A stretch of 64,000 nucleotides of DNA. Source: Pinibacter soli. GTDB taxonomy: Bacteria; Bacteroidota; Bacteroidia; Chitinophagales; Chitinophagaceae. Made by a program: the position numbers and the translations under genes. Under the pieces are notes generated by a model that saw nothing but the letters and a program-made list of their open reading frames with translations, was not told the DNA's origin and did not search any database. Within the stretch, counting starts at the first letter, position 1, and each line of letters begins with the position of its first letter. Shown piece by piece: positions 36,832 to 46,052 of the stretch. The stretch lies in assembly GCF_029961145.1 (NCBI RefSeq), contig NZ_JASBRG010000001.1, positions 620,001-684,000 of the forward strand. Direction: 5' to 3'.

Positions 36832-37845
36832 TTATAATTCAATGATAGCACCTCCCCATGAATAGCCGACACCAAAGCCGGCAATTAATACCTTGCTTCC
36901 TTTTGGGGCCCTTCCGGTTTTGATCGCTTCACTCAATGCAATAGGAATAGTGGAAGAAACTGTATTGCCACAGTTTTCGAGAAACACAAAAAATTTTTCC
37001 TTTGGAATAGCAATTTTTTTACGCAGTGCTTCCAGCATGTAGGTATTGGCCTGGTGAAATACAACCAGGTCGATATCATCAATTGTAGTGCCCGCTTTTT
37101 GCAACACTGCGGTTATCAATTTAGGTACAGAAGCCAATGTAAATACAAAAATCTCGGCTCCATTCATGTATAAAGCATCTTCTGTACGCAAATTTCCTAA
37201 CTCATCGTACTTAGCAGTAGCAGTTTCAGTGGTACGAGCATACCGCATACCTCCTGTCTTTACTACGAGGTTTTGTGCCCCAGAACCGTCTGTGCCATAT
37301 ACAAGTGCTTTTATGCTATTCTTTCTATCATTGTCGCCGGAAATAAGAGTGGCCGCAGCAGCATCCCCAAATATGGTCCGTACACTTTTATCCTGCGGAT
37401 AAATGAACTTGCTGTACGTTTCCGAAGTTAAAAGCAATACATTGTTTGCCTGTTCCGTTTCAACCAGTCCTTTAGCAAGCCCCAGCCCGTATACATAACC
37501 TGAACATCCTAAATTAAAATCAAGTGCACCTGCGGTTGTAGGAATGCCAAGCCTGTCCTGTATAAGGCAAGCAGTAGTAGGCAAATAATAATCAGGGCTT
37601 TGAGTGCACAACAGAATAAAATCGATATCTGAGGGAGAAATATTATTTTCTTCGAAAAGTTTCTGAGCGGCTTTTACAGCCATGTCTGAAGAAAATTCAT
37701 CTATTGCTGAAATGGGACGCTGGGAAATACCGGTCTTTTCAGCAATTTTAGTTATAGACCATTCAGGAAACTGGCTGTTGATGTCTTCATTAGTCAGTTT
37801 ATTTTCAGGTAAATAATAGCTAATTGCTTTTATATAGGCACTCAT
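36832..37845 (-). CDS. 3-oxoacyl-ACP synthase III (FabH-like)
   Basis: A 337-residue thiolase-fold condensing enzyme. The catalytic triad is visible: Cys in DFNLGCSGYVYGLG at about 113-126, His in VVFHQANTYML at about 260-270, and Asn in ENCGNTVSS at about 290-298. KASIII enzymes join acetyl-CoA or another acyl-CoA to malonyl-ACP; here the neighbouring ACP is the natural partner. Its place between a GNAT gene and the ACP in a polysaccharide locus implies production of a short acyl group for the sugar. No ketoreductase or dehydratase is present. Confidence 0.88.
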   Translation of the reverse strand: MSAYIKAISYYLPENKLTNEDINSQFPEWSITKIAEKTGISQRPISAIDEFSSDMAVKAAQKLFEENNISPSDIDFILLCTQSPDYYLPTTACLIQDRLGIPTTAGALDFNLGCSGYVYGLGLAKGLVETEQANNVLLLTSETYSKFIYPQDKSVRTIFGDAAAATLISGDNDRKNSIKALVYGTDGSGAQNLVVKTGGMRYARTTETATAKYDELGNLRTEDALYMNGAEIFVFTLASVPKLITAVLQKAGTTIDDIDLVVFHQANTYMLEALRKKIAIPKEKFFVFLENCGNTVSSTIPIALSEAIKTGRAPKGSKVLIAGFGVGYSWGGAIIEL

Positions 37846-37853
37846 GGTAAAAA

Positions 37854-38795
37854 TTAAGACAGTTCAATTCTGTAAAAATCATGCGTAACAGTTCGGGCTC
37901 CAAAGCTTTCTTTGTTTCTTACTAATCCTTCGTTCAGATAACGACCATCATTTTCTGTAGAAATGCCGAAACTATAATACTTCTTATTAGGTCGATAGAT
38001 TTGTATTAAAGCATCGGTCAAAAAATCCAGCGCACCTATTTCTTTTCCTTCATCGGTTATACCAATGTATTGTGTATGTACCACCAGATCCGATATGTAA
38101 AGAATAGTTCCACCAACACAGTTATCTCCTTTGTACACCAAATAGAGCTTGATGTTATTTGGAAATCGTTCCGCTAATAATGTTATTTCTTCACACGTGT
38201 GAGTTGGTCGTGTATTGTATTTAACCCGCAAAATTTGTTCCTCGATATCCATGAAGGTTTTAAAGTCAAGACTTTCCTTCACAACTAATTCATTTTTTCT
38301 TGCTTTACTTAAGCTAGCCTTAGTGCCTTTGCCATAGGAGATTTTGCCAGACAAATCTATAACAGAACTCGCATCACGACGATATAAATTTGCTCCATTC
38401 AAAAACAACGTATAAAGGTCTTCCTGAGCCGGTAACTGGTGATAAACAAATGGAATACTTTTATAAATAAATGTTGTAAAGCTGTTTTGCTTTAGATAAT
38501 CTAGCAAAACAGGAAATGCTTTATTAACAAAAGTAATACTGGCGCGGCGACTCATAATAAAACCACCGAAGGTTAATCCCCCATGTGAACTATATGTCGT
38601 CTCCTTTTCATTAGCAGGCAAAACGCAAACCAGTTCGTCCTCTTTATAAAAAAGAAGAGAGTGGTCCGTAAATCTGTCCGCATGATATTCCAGGTAATTC
38701 CGTTCAAATAAAAAAACGCCATTTTTGGCATCTTTCACAAACGAATCCCAAACTGACTGTAAGCTGCTATTGTATCTTTCAATTTTTATATCCAT
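37854..38795 (-). CDS. GNAT/FemAB-like acyltransferase
   Basis: A 313-residue protein of the tandem-GNAT (BioF2/FemAB-like) kind. The C-terminal half shows IKLYLVYKGDNCVGGTILYI at about 212-231 and IGALDFLTDALIQIYRPN at about 250-268, the acetyl-CoA-site pattern of GNAT enzymes. A basic stretch KGTKASLSKARKNELVV lies in the middle. It could transfer the acyl group from the adjacent ACP/KASIII system to the amino sugar, or act on another residue. It overlaps the GH43-like gene upstream by 10 nt. Confidence 0.75.
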   Translation of the reverse strand: MDIKIERYNSSLQSVWDSFVKDAKNGVFLFERNYLEYHADRFTDHSLLFYKEDELVCVLPANEKETTYSSHGGLTFGGFIMSRRASITFVNKAFPVLLDYLKQNSFTTFIYKSIPFVYHQLPAQEDLYTLFLNGANLYRRDASSVIDLSGKISYGKGTKASLSKARKNELVVKESLDFKTFMDIEEQILRVKYNTRPTHTCEEITLLAERFPNNIKLYLVYKGDNCVGGTILYISDLVVHTQYIGITDEGKEIGALDFLTDALIQIYRPNKKYYSFGISTENDGRYLNEGLVRNKESFGARTVTHDFYRIELS

Positions 38796-39709
38796 AAATC
38801 TCCATCAAGTTCTGCATAACCAAAACCATCTGCTCCCATTTTGTTACCGTTGTAAAACATATAAACTTTGTTTTTATAGTTCAATAACGATGGGTAACAT
38901 AGGGTTTCAGAGTCCCAGCCTTCATTAGAAAGTTCTATTCCTAATTGATCATCTTTTCGCACCCAATTAATCCCGTCGGTTGAAGTGGCAACCCCCGGAA
39001 AATAATCACCGTGAATGGTACCTTTTGTATAAAATAGCAAGTATTTGTTATCAGATATTTTATACACACGGGGGCGGCCTATACGGTATTCAGGCCAAAT
39101 ATTATCAACGCAGAATTGTGCCGGGTTATTAAAATCAATTCCGTTTTTTGATTCGGTATAGTAAATATTATAGCAAGGAAACGGTTGACCATTAATGATT
39201 TCCCACTTGTTACCAGCTGCATACCAAATTTTCCAGGTGCCGTTATCATTTAAAGCGGTATGGATTGCCCTGATAAAATGTTGATTATTGGACCGATCTA
39301 AAATTGGCGCATTCGATACACGTTCAAATGTGTTCCCGTTATCATTACTAATAGCAAGACCGGAGAATGCTAAAAACTTAGCCCTTTTTACCAATTGAAA
39401 TCCTACGTAGTACATTCTTATTTGATCGCCATCTGCTATAACATCGCCTAAAATAACGCCATTGTCATCAAAAGTTCCCGGCTCTCCAATATCTAAAACC
39501 GGTTTATCTGACACTCCAATAATCTCATTTGGACAATCAGCATTTAGATCCACAAAACCTATTCTACTTACTCCTTCATCATCTCTAAAGCCAGCATAAA
39601 CCCTTATTTTGTCGCCCAACAAAATTGGGCTGGGGGTCAAAGCAGAATTTTTACTCCAAACAGGTTGGTTTTTACTGGAAAATATTAATCCTTTCTTTAT
39701 CCATCTCAT
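38786..39709 (-). CDS. GH43/GH130-like five-bladed beta-propeller protein
   Basis: A 307-residue protein with repeated beta-propeller blade motifs: IRVYAGFRDDEGVSRIGFVD at about 30-50, GVILGDVIADGDQIRMYYVG at about 85-104, TWKIWYAAGNKWE at about 160, KYLLFYTKGTIHG at about 225, and NKVYMFYNGNKMG at about 285. This is typical of glycosidase families 43/130 and relatives. It has no signal peptide. Within the amino-sugar branch it may be a phosphorylase- or transferase-like enzyme rather than a secreted hydrolase. It lies 8 nt from the NeuD-like gene and overlaps the GNAT gene. Confidence 0.72.
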   Translation of the reverse strand: MRWIKKGLIFSSKNQPVWSKNSALTPSPILLGDKIRVYAGFRDDEGVSRIGFVDLNADCPNEIIGVSDKPVLDIGEPGTFDDNGVILGDVIADGDQIRMYYVGFQLVKRAKFLAFSGLAISNDNGNTFERVSNAPILDRSNNQHFIRAIHTALNDNGTWKIWYAAGNKWEIINGQPFPCYNIYYTESKNGIDFNNPAQFCVDNIWPEYRIGRPRVYKISDNKYLLFYTKGTIHGDYFPGVATSTDGINWVRKDDQLGIELSNEGWDSETLCYPSLLNYKNKVYMFYNGNKMGADGFGYAELDGDLWI

Positions 39710-39717
39710 ACTATCTA

Positions 39718-40404
39718 TTATATTTCATTTTCTTGAACACCAAATGTTATATAACTGTTTACCGGTCCAGATTTTGCCGGCGCTCCAATAAGCAATTTGC
39801 CACTATCTAAAAATGACTTGGTAATCAAAGCTCCGCTACCAACAATCGTATCACCTCCTATTTTTATTTTGTCATTAAATGTAGCGTTTACGCCAAGGAA
39901 TGAAGATTTACCAATTTCGCAAAACCCAGATACAACAACGTGTGACGATATATAAACAAAATCGTGAATCTTTGTTTGATGACCAATATGATTACCGCTC
40001 CATAAAATAACACCGTTGCCAATTTGAACCTTATGTTGTATAACATTATTCTCAAAAATCATACAGTTTTCTCCTATGGTAGCATTGTGCCAAACAAAAG
40101 CTTTGGAACTGATGTAGGTTGCACATGTGTAGCCAGCCTCTTTTACCATATTATAACATTTCGCCCGTACTCGATTGAGTTTGGTGTAAGAAATAGCTAC
40201 AAACATTTCGACACTCGAAGGAGGGAAATGATCCTTTATTTGACTAAAAGAAATAATAGGAAGCCCATATAATGTATCTGATGTTTTGTATGCATCCTCT
40301 ACAGTAAAACCCACTACTTCGTATGTTGAGTCATGAGTAAAATATTCGTATGCAATGTCAGCAGTTTCTCCGGCTCCAAAAATTACCAGCTTTTTATTTT
40401 TCAT
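39718..40404 (-). CDS. PglD/NeuD-family sugar acyltransferase
   Basis: A 228-residue two-domain acyltransferase. The N-terminal Rossmann-like domain has KLVIFGAGETADIAYEYF (about 4-21), which binds the nucleotide-sugar amine; the C-terminal beta-helix (about 95-210) has IGENCMIFENNVIQHKVQIG, SGNHIGHQTKIHDFVYISSH, where the His is the likely base, and IGAPAKSGPVN. PglD-type enzymes N-acetylate UDP- or dTDP-4-amino or 3-amino sugars. It overlaps the FdtA-like gene by 11 nt, so it is a candidate for the acyl-transfer step in this branch. ATG 40404 is chosen over the TTG at 40410. Confidence 0.82.
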   Translation of the reverse strand: MKNKKLVIFGAGETADIAYEYFTHDSTYEVVGFTVEDAYKTSDTLYGLPIISFSQIKDHFPPSSVEMFVAISYTKLNRVRAKCYNMVKEAGYTCATYISSKAFVWHNATIGENCMIFENNVIQHKVQIGNGVILWSGNHIGHQTKIHDFVYISSHVVVSGFCEIGKSSFLGVNATFNDKIKIGGDTIVGSGALITKSFLDSGKLLIGAPAKSGPVNSYITFGVQENEI

Positions 40405-40825
40405 GTACAAGTATTTTAAAGTCCTCGTAGTGCCTTATATAATCTTCCTCTAAATAAACCTCTGATGCTAAGCAAAGCAAAACAGCATTATGAGAGAATT
40501 TAATGTCGCGCCAAACTAGTCTTGGGATATACAATCCTTTATCAGGAGAGTCAAGAACAAAAGAATTTTTCTCCCCGTCTATTGTTTCAATATTAAACTC
40601 AATTCGTCCACAAACTGCAAAAATAATTTGCTCTAAATTTTTGTGTGCATGTCCTCCTCTTATTACATTATGAGGGGTAAAATATGTCCAATAAACCCTT
40701 TTAATTTCAAACGGGACGTTTTTATGAGCCTCCGCTATCGTAATGAATCCCAGGGAAGAATCGCCTATTGAAGCAAATTCTACAAGTTTCGGAATATTTA
40801 TGGTAGTTGATTTAAATTCACTCAT
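40394..40825 (-). CDS. dTDP-4-keto-6-deoxyglucose 3,4-ketoisomerase (FdtA/QdtA/WxcM-like)
   Basis: A 143-residue cupin-fold isomerase converting dTDP-4-keto-6-deoxy-D-glucose to a 3-keto sugar. The family signature is present: GFITIAEAHKNVPFEIKRVYW at about residues 26-46 and RGGHAHKNLEQ at about 56-66, with the two active-site histidines. This is the committing step towards dTDP-Fuc3NAc or dTDP-Qui3NAc. The RmlA and RmlB enzymes that make its substrate are not in the window. ATG 40825 overlaps the end of wzt by 8 nt; the TTG at 40849 is less likely. Confidence 0.88.
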   Translation of the reverse strand: MSEFKSTTINIPKLVEFASIGDSSLGFITIAEAHKNVPFEIKRVYWTYFTPHNVIRGGHAHKNLEQIIFAVCGRIEFNIETIDGEKNSFVLDSPDKGLYIPRLVWRDIKFSHNAVLLCLASEVYLEEDYIRHYEDFKILVHEK

Positions 40826-42086
40826 TGCTAAAATCACTTTGTATTTCAATCTCTGGAAATGTTAATCCCGGTAAGCGACTTGAATTTGACCCAGATGTTT
40901 CGTGTAACACTTCAAAAGAAATAATATCGCTTGCGCTGTAAAGAACAAAACGTTGATTTTCCCCGAATATGATCGATAGCGAATATGTTCCCGCATTTAA
41001 AAATCGTTTGGGCAACTTACAAGTCAAATGATAAATTCCTTTCTTAGAATCATATTGTTTTGATATGTGCCCGCCGGAGTGAAAAACGATAACATTGTCC
41101 TGATTTTGAACTTCAAATGTAATATCTAAATTTTTCCCTACACCTGCATTAAAAAAAACTAGCTGAAATTCAAGTCCGGAAAATATTGTAAGTTCGCTGC
41201 CTTCCTGTGGCGCAGCTTCTAATCGTAAAATTTTAATATTGTCATTTCCCGGAGCCGATGCAATATCAGGGGCATGAATAAATGAATTAGTAGAATCTGA
41301 TGACTGGTAATAATTAACCGCATCATATTGACTGCCATTAAAAACACTCACCCCTTGCTTTAAAACTATACCATGCGTACATAATGTTTTTATCGCAGCC
41401 ATATTATGACTTACAAACAATACAGTTCGTCCTTCTCCTTTACTCACCTGGTTCATTTTCCCCAGAGCCTTTTTTTGAAATTCTGTATCACCCACTGCCA
41501 ATACTTCGTCAACTATCAATATTTCGGGCTCCAAATGTGCGGCTACTCCAAATGCCAAACGCACATACATTCCGGAAGAATATCTTTTAACCGGAGTGTC
41601 AACATAGCGTTCTACACCTGCAAAGTCTACTATTTCATCAAACTTCTTTTTAATTTCCGCCTTGGTCATGCCGAGAATCGCTCCGTTTAAAAAGATATTT
41701 TCGCGTCCTGTTAATTCAGGGTGAAAACCTGTGCCAACCTCAAGTAAACTTGCAACACGTCCTTTTATTCCTATTTTACCAGCTGTTGGCGATGTCGTGC
41801 GACTTAAAATTTTTAGCAAAGTCGATTTCCCTGCACCATTCCGTCCAATTATACCTACTGCTTCTCCTTGTTTTATTTCGAAATTAATATCCCGAAGACT
41901 CCAGACATAGTCACTATTGCCTTTACTTGACCTGTCATTTGCTTCGCCAACTTTCAAATAAGGATCCTCGTTACCTCTTATTTTGTGCCACCATCTGTTT
42001 ACATCATGTGCTAAGGAACCGGTACCTATTTGCCCTAGCCTATATTGTTTGGAAAGATTTTCTACTTTAATAACCGTATTGCTCAT
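40818..42086 (-). CDS. Polysaccharide ABC exporter ATP-binding protein (Wzt-like)
   Basis: A 422-residue ABC ATPase that drives polysaccharide export with the permease encoded 65 nt upstream. It has Walker A GRNGAGKST at about 79-87, signature YSSGMYVRLAFG at about 169-180, Walker B ILIVDEVLAVGD at about 190-201, and the H-loop FVSHNMAA. A C-terminal domain of about 150 residues (from about 270) with beta-sandwich character matches the Wzt carbohydrate-binding domain, which recognises the chain terminus in O9a-type systems. This suggests recognition of a finished or modified chain. It overlaps fdtA by 8 nt. Confidence 0.9.
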   Translation of the reverse strand: MSNTVIKVENLSKQYRLGQIGTGSLAHDVNRWWHKIRGNEDPYLKVGEANDRSSKGNSDYVWSLRDINFEIKQGEAVGIIGRNGAGKSTLLKILSRTTSPTAGKIGIKGRVASLLEVGTGFHPELTGRENIFLNGAILGMTKAEIKKKFDEIVDFAGVERYVDTPVKRYSSGMYVRLAFGVAAHLEPEILIVDEVLAVGDTEFQKKALGKMNQVSKGEGRTVLFVSHNMAAIKTLCTHGIVLKQGVSVFNGSQYDAVNYYQSSDSTNSFIHAPDIASAPGNDNIKILRLEAAPQEGSELTIFSGLEFQLVFFNAGVGKNLDITFEVQNQDNVIVFHSGGHISKQYDSKKGIYHLTCKLPKRFLNAGTYSLSIIFGENQRFVLYSASDIISFEVLHETSGSNSSRLPGLTFPEIEIQSDFSNE

Positions 42087-42151
42087 TATGGCGTTTTGAA
42101 AAAATTAAAAATGAAATGATACTCCAGTCTAAGGGTTTTGAAAGTTTCGAA

Positions 42152-43057
42152 CTAAACAGTGTCCATGAAACTTTTCTCTACTTTGTTAAACATTATGATA
42201 CCGAAAAATAAAATCACCATCATAAATGCCAAACTATACAACAGTGTTCCTACAGTAAATGTGCCTTGACCAAACAAAGCATAACGGAAAGCCTCCGCCA
42301 AAGGTGTTATAGGATTAATATCCAGCAATAATCTTAACTGACTTCCTTCCGCAAGTTTTGATAAGGGGTATGGAATAGGCGATATGTACATTCCCAGCTG
42401 AACTGCAAAGCCAAGCAAAAGGGTAAAGTCGCGATACTTTGTTGTAAGAGAAGAAATGATAATTCCCAAGCCTAAGCTAAGCCCCGCCAGAATAAAGATG
42501 ACTATTGGTACGAGAAGTAAAGAAGTATTAAAATGGAATACAAATTTTCCTGTTATTCCATAGTAGGCCATCATAACAAGAAGCAAACCGAGCTGTATTC
42601 CAAGCTTTATCAGATTTGAGATTACGACAGAGATGGGTAAAATCAACCGTGGGAAATAAACCTTCCCAAAAATTGGCGCATTGGTAACAAAAGTGCCGGC
42701 CGTAGAGGTAAGGCATGTTGAAAAATAGTTCCAAAGAGCTATACCACTCATATAAAACATAGGGCCGGGAACGCCTGTGTCAATTCCAGCGATGCGACCA
42801 AATAGAACCCAAAACATAAGTGTTGTCAATATTGGCTGAATTACGTGCCAAACTGGCCCCAATATTGTTTGCTTAACCTGGGCAACAAAATCTCTTTTTA
42901 CAAACAACATGATCAAGTCTCTATAGCGCCACACCTCCTTTAGTTGCAAATCCAGCATCGATGTTTTGGGCTGAATGACCATGTCCCAATGCTCTTTTTC
43001 GTTACCTGTTTCGGCCATACCCGACTCACGTTCTAATTCTTTATACAAAGTGCTCAT
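42152..43057 (-). CDS. Polysaccharide ABC exporter permease (Wzm-like)
   Basis: A 301-residue ABC-2 type permease. A hydrophilic N-terminal region of about 50 residues is followed by six hydrophobic segments. KQTILGPVWHVIQPILTTL at about 62-80 is the typical N-terminal coupling region of Wzm/RfbA-type permeases. YISPIPYPLSKL and NPITPLAEAFRYALFGQG near the C-terminus are also family-like. It works with the Wzt-like ATPase downstream to move lipid-linked polysaccharide across the inner membrane. Confidence 0.9.
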   Translation of the reverse strand: MSTLYKELERESGMAETGNEKEHWDMVIQPKTSMLDLQLKEVWRYRDLIMLFVKRDFVAQVKQTILGPVWHVIQPILTTLMFWVLFGRIAGIDTGVPGPMFYMSGIALWNYFSTCLTSTAGTFVTNAPIFGKVYFPRLILPISVVISNLIKLGIQLGLLLVMMAYYGITGKFVFHFNTSLLLVPIVIFILAGLSLGLGIIISSLTTKYRDFTLLLGFAVQLGMYISPIPYPLSKLAEGSQLRLLLDINPITPLAEAFRYALFGQGTFTVGTLLYSLAFMMVILFFGIIMFNKVEKSFMDTV

Positions 43058-43072
43058 ATTCTCGTTCTAATT

Positions 43073-43642
43073 CTATATTTCAGATGAAACTGTGTTATTG
43101 TTGAGATAATATTTTTCTCCGGTTTCCAAACACACAGCTATATTATCATTATTAAAATCAAGCCTATTGCCGTGCTTACTTACCCAGCCCTTTTGCGTTC
43201 CCGGATTACCAGTTACCACTGCATAAGGCGGTACATTCTTTGTGACAACGGCACCGGCGCCAATCATGGCATATTCTCCTATTTCAATTCCGCAGATGAT
43301 CGTAGCGTTTGCCCCTATTGATGCTCCTTTTCGGATAATCGTTTTCTTAAATTCATTTTTTCTCGAAACAGCGCTTCTTGGATTTATAACATTTGTAAAA
43401 ACGCATGATGGCCCCAGGAAAACATCGTCCTCGCACACCACTCCTGTATATAAGGAAACATTGTTTTGGACTTTTACATTCGCTCCCAGCACCACTTCCG
43501 GCATTATAACAACGTTTTGTCCAATGTTACAATTGTTGCCAACAACACAACCTTTCATTAGGTGTGAGAAATGCCAAATATTTGTTCCTTCCCCTATGTC
43601 ACAGCCTTCATCGATATAGCAGGAGGAATGCGCAAAATACAT
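43073..43642 (-). CDS. WbpD/QdtC-like amino-sugar N-acetyltransferase
   Basis: A 189-residue left-handed beta-helix acetyltransferase. The sequence follows WbpD (UDP-GlcNAc3NA N-acetyltransferase) closely: [19 protein letters not shown] at about 15-33, [32 protein letters not shown] at about 76-91, and [13 protein letters not shown] near the C-terminus. In this locus the likely substrate is the 3-amino sugar made by the FdtA/DegT-type pair, although a UDP-hexuronic amine is also possible. ATG 43642 follows the wzc stop directly; the longer open frame to 43750 is read inside wzc. Confidence 0.87.
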   Translation of the reverse strand: MYFAHSSCYIDEGCDIGEGTNIWHFSHLMKGCVVGNNCNIGQNVVIMPEVVLGANVKVQNNVSLYTGVVCEDDVFLGPSCVFTNVINPRSAVSRKNEFKKTIIRKGASIGANATIICGIEIGEYAMIGAGAVVTKNVPPYAVVTGNPGTQKGWVSKHGNRLDFNNDNIAVCLETGEKYYLNNNTVSSEI

Positions 43643-43643
43643 A

Positions 43644-46037
43644 CTATTTCTTTCTTTTTTTCTTTCTGAAAAGACCTGAGAAAAGAGATTTTTTTTGTTC
43701 GTCGAAGTAGTGACTCTTTTTGCCCGAAGCATATCCGTAGCCGTAGCCATAGTATCCGCCGTAGCCCATCACATGCTTGATATCATTTATTATTATTGAC
43801 TGTCTGGGCAATTTTTGCTGGCTATACATATCTTCAATAAATGCGACCTGCTTTTTGTAAGTATATCCCTGTCTGATTATATAAACAGCTCCATCAGCCA
43901 GCCCACCTAAAATCAGTGCATCGCTTACTACTCCTACCGGAGCAGTGTCAACAATGATCGCGTCGAAATTTTTTCTAGCATACTCAAACAATTCTTTAAT
44001 TGCTGGTGACAATAATAATTCAGCCGGGTTAGGCGGAACAGGACCACACGGTAACAGGTATAAATCCGGAATGTCGTCTACCGGCACAATCAAGTCATCA
44101 AGCGAAACGTTTCCGACTATGAAATTTGTTATTCCTTTCCTGACATGTATCCCCAATCCCGAAGCAACTTTAGGCTTGCGAATATCAAACTCCATTATCA
44201 GCGTTTTCTTTTTGGCCAGCGCCATTACACCACCCAGATTCGTACTTACAAAAGACTTACCCTCGCCGCTAAATGTAGAAGTTACTATAATAACGGGCTT
44301 ATTAACATTGGCTAATATGAATTGAAGATTGGTTCTTATAATCCTAAACTGCTCGGCTATAAATTTTCTTGAGTTGTTTTTCATAACAAGCGGAAGGTCT
44401 TCCGGTTCCGAATGACCCACTTCACCCAAAATAGGAGTTTGGGTTAATTTTTGAATATCCGCTTTTGAATTTACTCTATCATTTAACAACTCCAATAAAG
44501 CTGCAATACCAATAGGTATTGCCAAGCCCAACATAGTAAACATCAAATAAATACTTTTACGGTTTGGCGAAACCGGAGCGCCGGACGGGACAGCTTCTTC
44601 AACCACACGTGCAATAGATATGTTGGATGCAGAGGATATGGATACTTCTATTTTCTTTTGTAATAAAAAAGAATACAAATCCTGCATAATCTGCTGCATT
44701 CTTTTTATTTCTATCATTTGCCTTCCCTTTTGGGGCAGCGACAATAATTCGTTTTGCGCATTTTGAGAGTTTGATTTAAGGCTTTGGTCTGTTAAGTTAT
44801 ATGAAGCCTTTACATTGGTCAATGCCTCAATCATATCAACCCGCATTTTTTCCAATGATACATCCATTTTTTGAATCATTGGGTTGGATTCCGGAACAGT
44901 TTTTATTGTTGCATCTCTTTCAATTTGCAGTTTATTATAACCTTCAATAAAACCGCCTAGAGCGGGTTCGGGCACGCCTAAGGTAGTTGGTACAAGCCTG
45001 TTTTTATTTTGTTTGTTTTTTAAGTAATCTATCAACCAATTAAGTATGCTGGTTTGTACAACCATTTGAGACTCCCGCTTATAGTAATCATTATATAATT
45101 CCAAATAATTTGAAGACTGGGCCTCCATATCATACAGCTTGTTTTTTTCCATAAAATCCTGTAACCGGTTCTCTACATTGCCCAGTTCTTTTTTTACGGT
45201 ATCAAGCCGATCATCTATAAATTGTAAAGTAATTTGCGCCACGCGGCTGCGCTCTTCTATCCCCATGCTATCATACACAGCCATAACACCAGTAAGAATA
45301 TCTGCACACATATCTTTATTCTCACCAAACGCACTTAACTTAAGTACATCCGTTCCTTCAACGACTTTTATTGCTAACGCCGATTTTAATTGATCTGCAA
45401 CAAATTGTGAAGGTGTATAGGTAATAAATATTTTAGGATACTCATTATTGCTATTTTTTACAATTGAATCAGTTTTAATTAATTCTAAATGCGATCCATT
45501 GTAAACAAATGGTTGATTAAAATAAAAACGTCTTGTATCGTTATTAATAATAAAGGCATCTGCATTCACAACTTGCACTTCAAAACCAAATGGAGTTGCG
45601 TTTGACAATGAATCTAATGCTAATATTGTTAATTTAACCGGATTATTCTTGTAATACAAAGTGGATTTTACATTACCAACAGCATAGTACCTTGTATGTA
45701 ATTTAAGATTTTGGGCTACTCTCTTTAATAAAGGACGAGCTTGTAAAATTTGCATTTCATTAGCCAGGTTAATATTAGACCCCTGTTGCATAAGAAGTGC
45801 TCCCATTTTTGAGTCATTCCCCCCTCCATTTAGCGCATTATTACGAATAAGCATTGAAGCCTCGGCCTTGTATTGAGGCACAGCATATCGTAACTTTATA
45901 TACCCTGCAATAAAACCTATTATACCACAAATAATTATCCATGGCAAATACTTAAGGTACTTTAATATAAACTCTTTTATGTCAAAAGACTTTTGAGAGT
46001 TATCGGATATTAAATCAGGTGAAAAATTATCAGCCAT
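43644..46037 (-). CDS. Wzc-like polysaccharide co-polymerase and tyrosine autokinase
   Basis: A 797-residue inner-membrane protein of PCP-2a type. It has a Wzz domain with a first membrane segment at about residues 30-52, a long periplasmic region with coiled-coil stretches (about 265-450), a second membrane segment at about 500-522, then a cytoplasmic BY-kinase: Walker [11 protein letters not shown] at about 585, Walker A' [11 protein letters not shown] at about 616, and Walker B AIIVDTAP at about 698. The tail is a tyrosine cluster ([14 protein letters not shown]) at about 755-770, the autophosphorylation site. It controls chain length and export with Wza; CpsB (10873-11622) should dephosphorylate it. 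Confidence 0.93.
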   Translation of the reverse strand: MADNFSPDLISDNSQKSFDIKEFILKYLKYLPWIIICGIIGFIAGYIKLRYAVPQYKAEASMLIRNNALNGGGNDSKMGALLMQQGSNINLANEMQILQARPLLKRVAQNLKLHTRYYAVGNVKSTLYYKNNPVKLTILALDSLSNATPFGFEVQVVNADAFIINNDTRRFYFNQPFVYNGSHLELIKTDSIVKNSNNEYPKIFITYTPSQFVADQLKSALAIKVVEGTDVLKLSAFGENKDMCADILTGVMAVYDSMGIEERSRVAQITLQFIDDRLDTVKKELGNVENRLQDFMEKNKLYDMEAQSSNYLELYNDYYKRESQMVVQTSILNWLIDYLKNKQNKNRLVPTTLGVPEPALGGFIEGYNKLQIERDATIKTVPESNPMIQKMDVSLEKMRVDMIEALTNVKASYNLTDQSLKSNSQNAQNELLSLPQKGRQMIEIKRMQQIMQDLYSFLLQKKIEVSISSASNISIARVVEEAVPSGAPVSPNRKSIYLMFTMLGLAIPIGIAALLELLNDRVNSKADIQKLTQTPILGEVGHSEPEDLPLVMKNNSRKFIAEQFRIIRTNLQFILANVNKPVIIVTSTFSGEGKSFVSTNLGGVMALAKKKTLIMEFDIRKPKVASGLGIHVRKGITNFIVGNVSLDDLIVPVDDIPDLYLLPCGPVPPNPAELLLSPAIKELFEYARKNFDAIIVDTAPVGVVSDALILGGLADGAVYIIRQGYTYKKQVAFIEDMYSQQKLPRQSIIINDIKHVMGYGGYYGYGYGYASGKKSHYFDEQKKSLFSGLFRKKKRKK

Positions 46038-46052
46038 TCAAAAAAGTTATAA

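Noticed and set aside
43643-43750. N-terminal extension of the WbpD-like acetyltransferase
   Set aside because: The extra 36 residues are read inside the tyrosine-tail end of wzc in another frame; the ATG at 43642 matches the family start.
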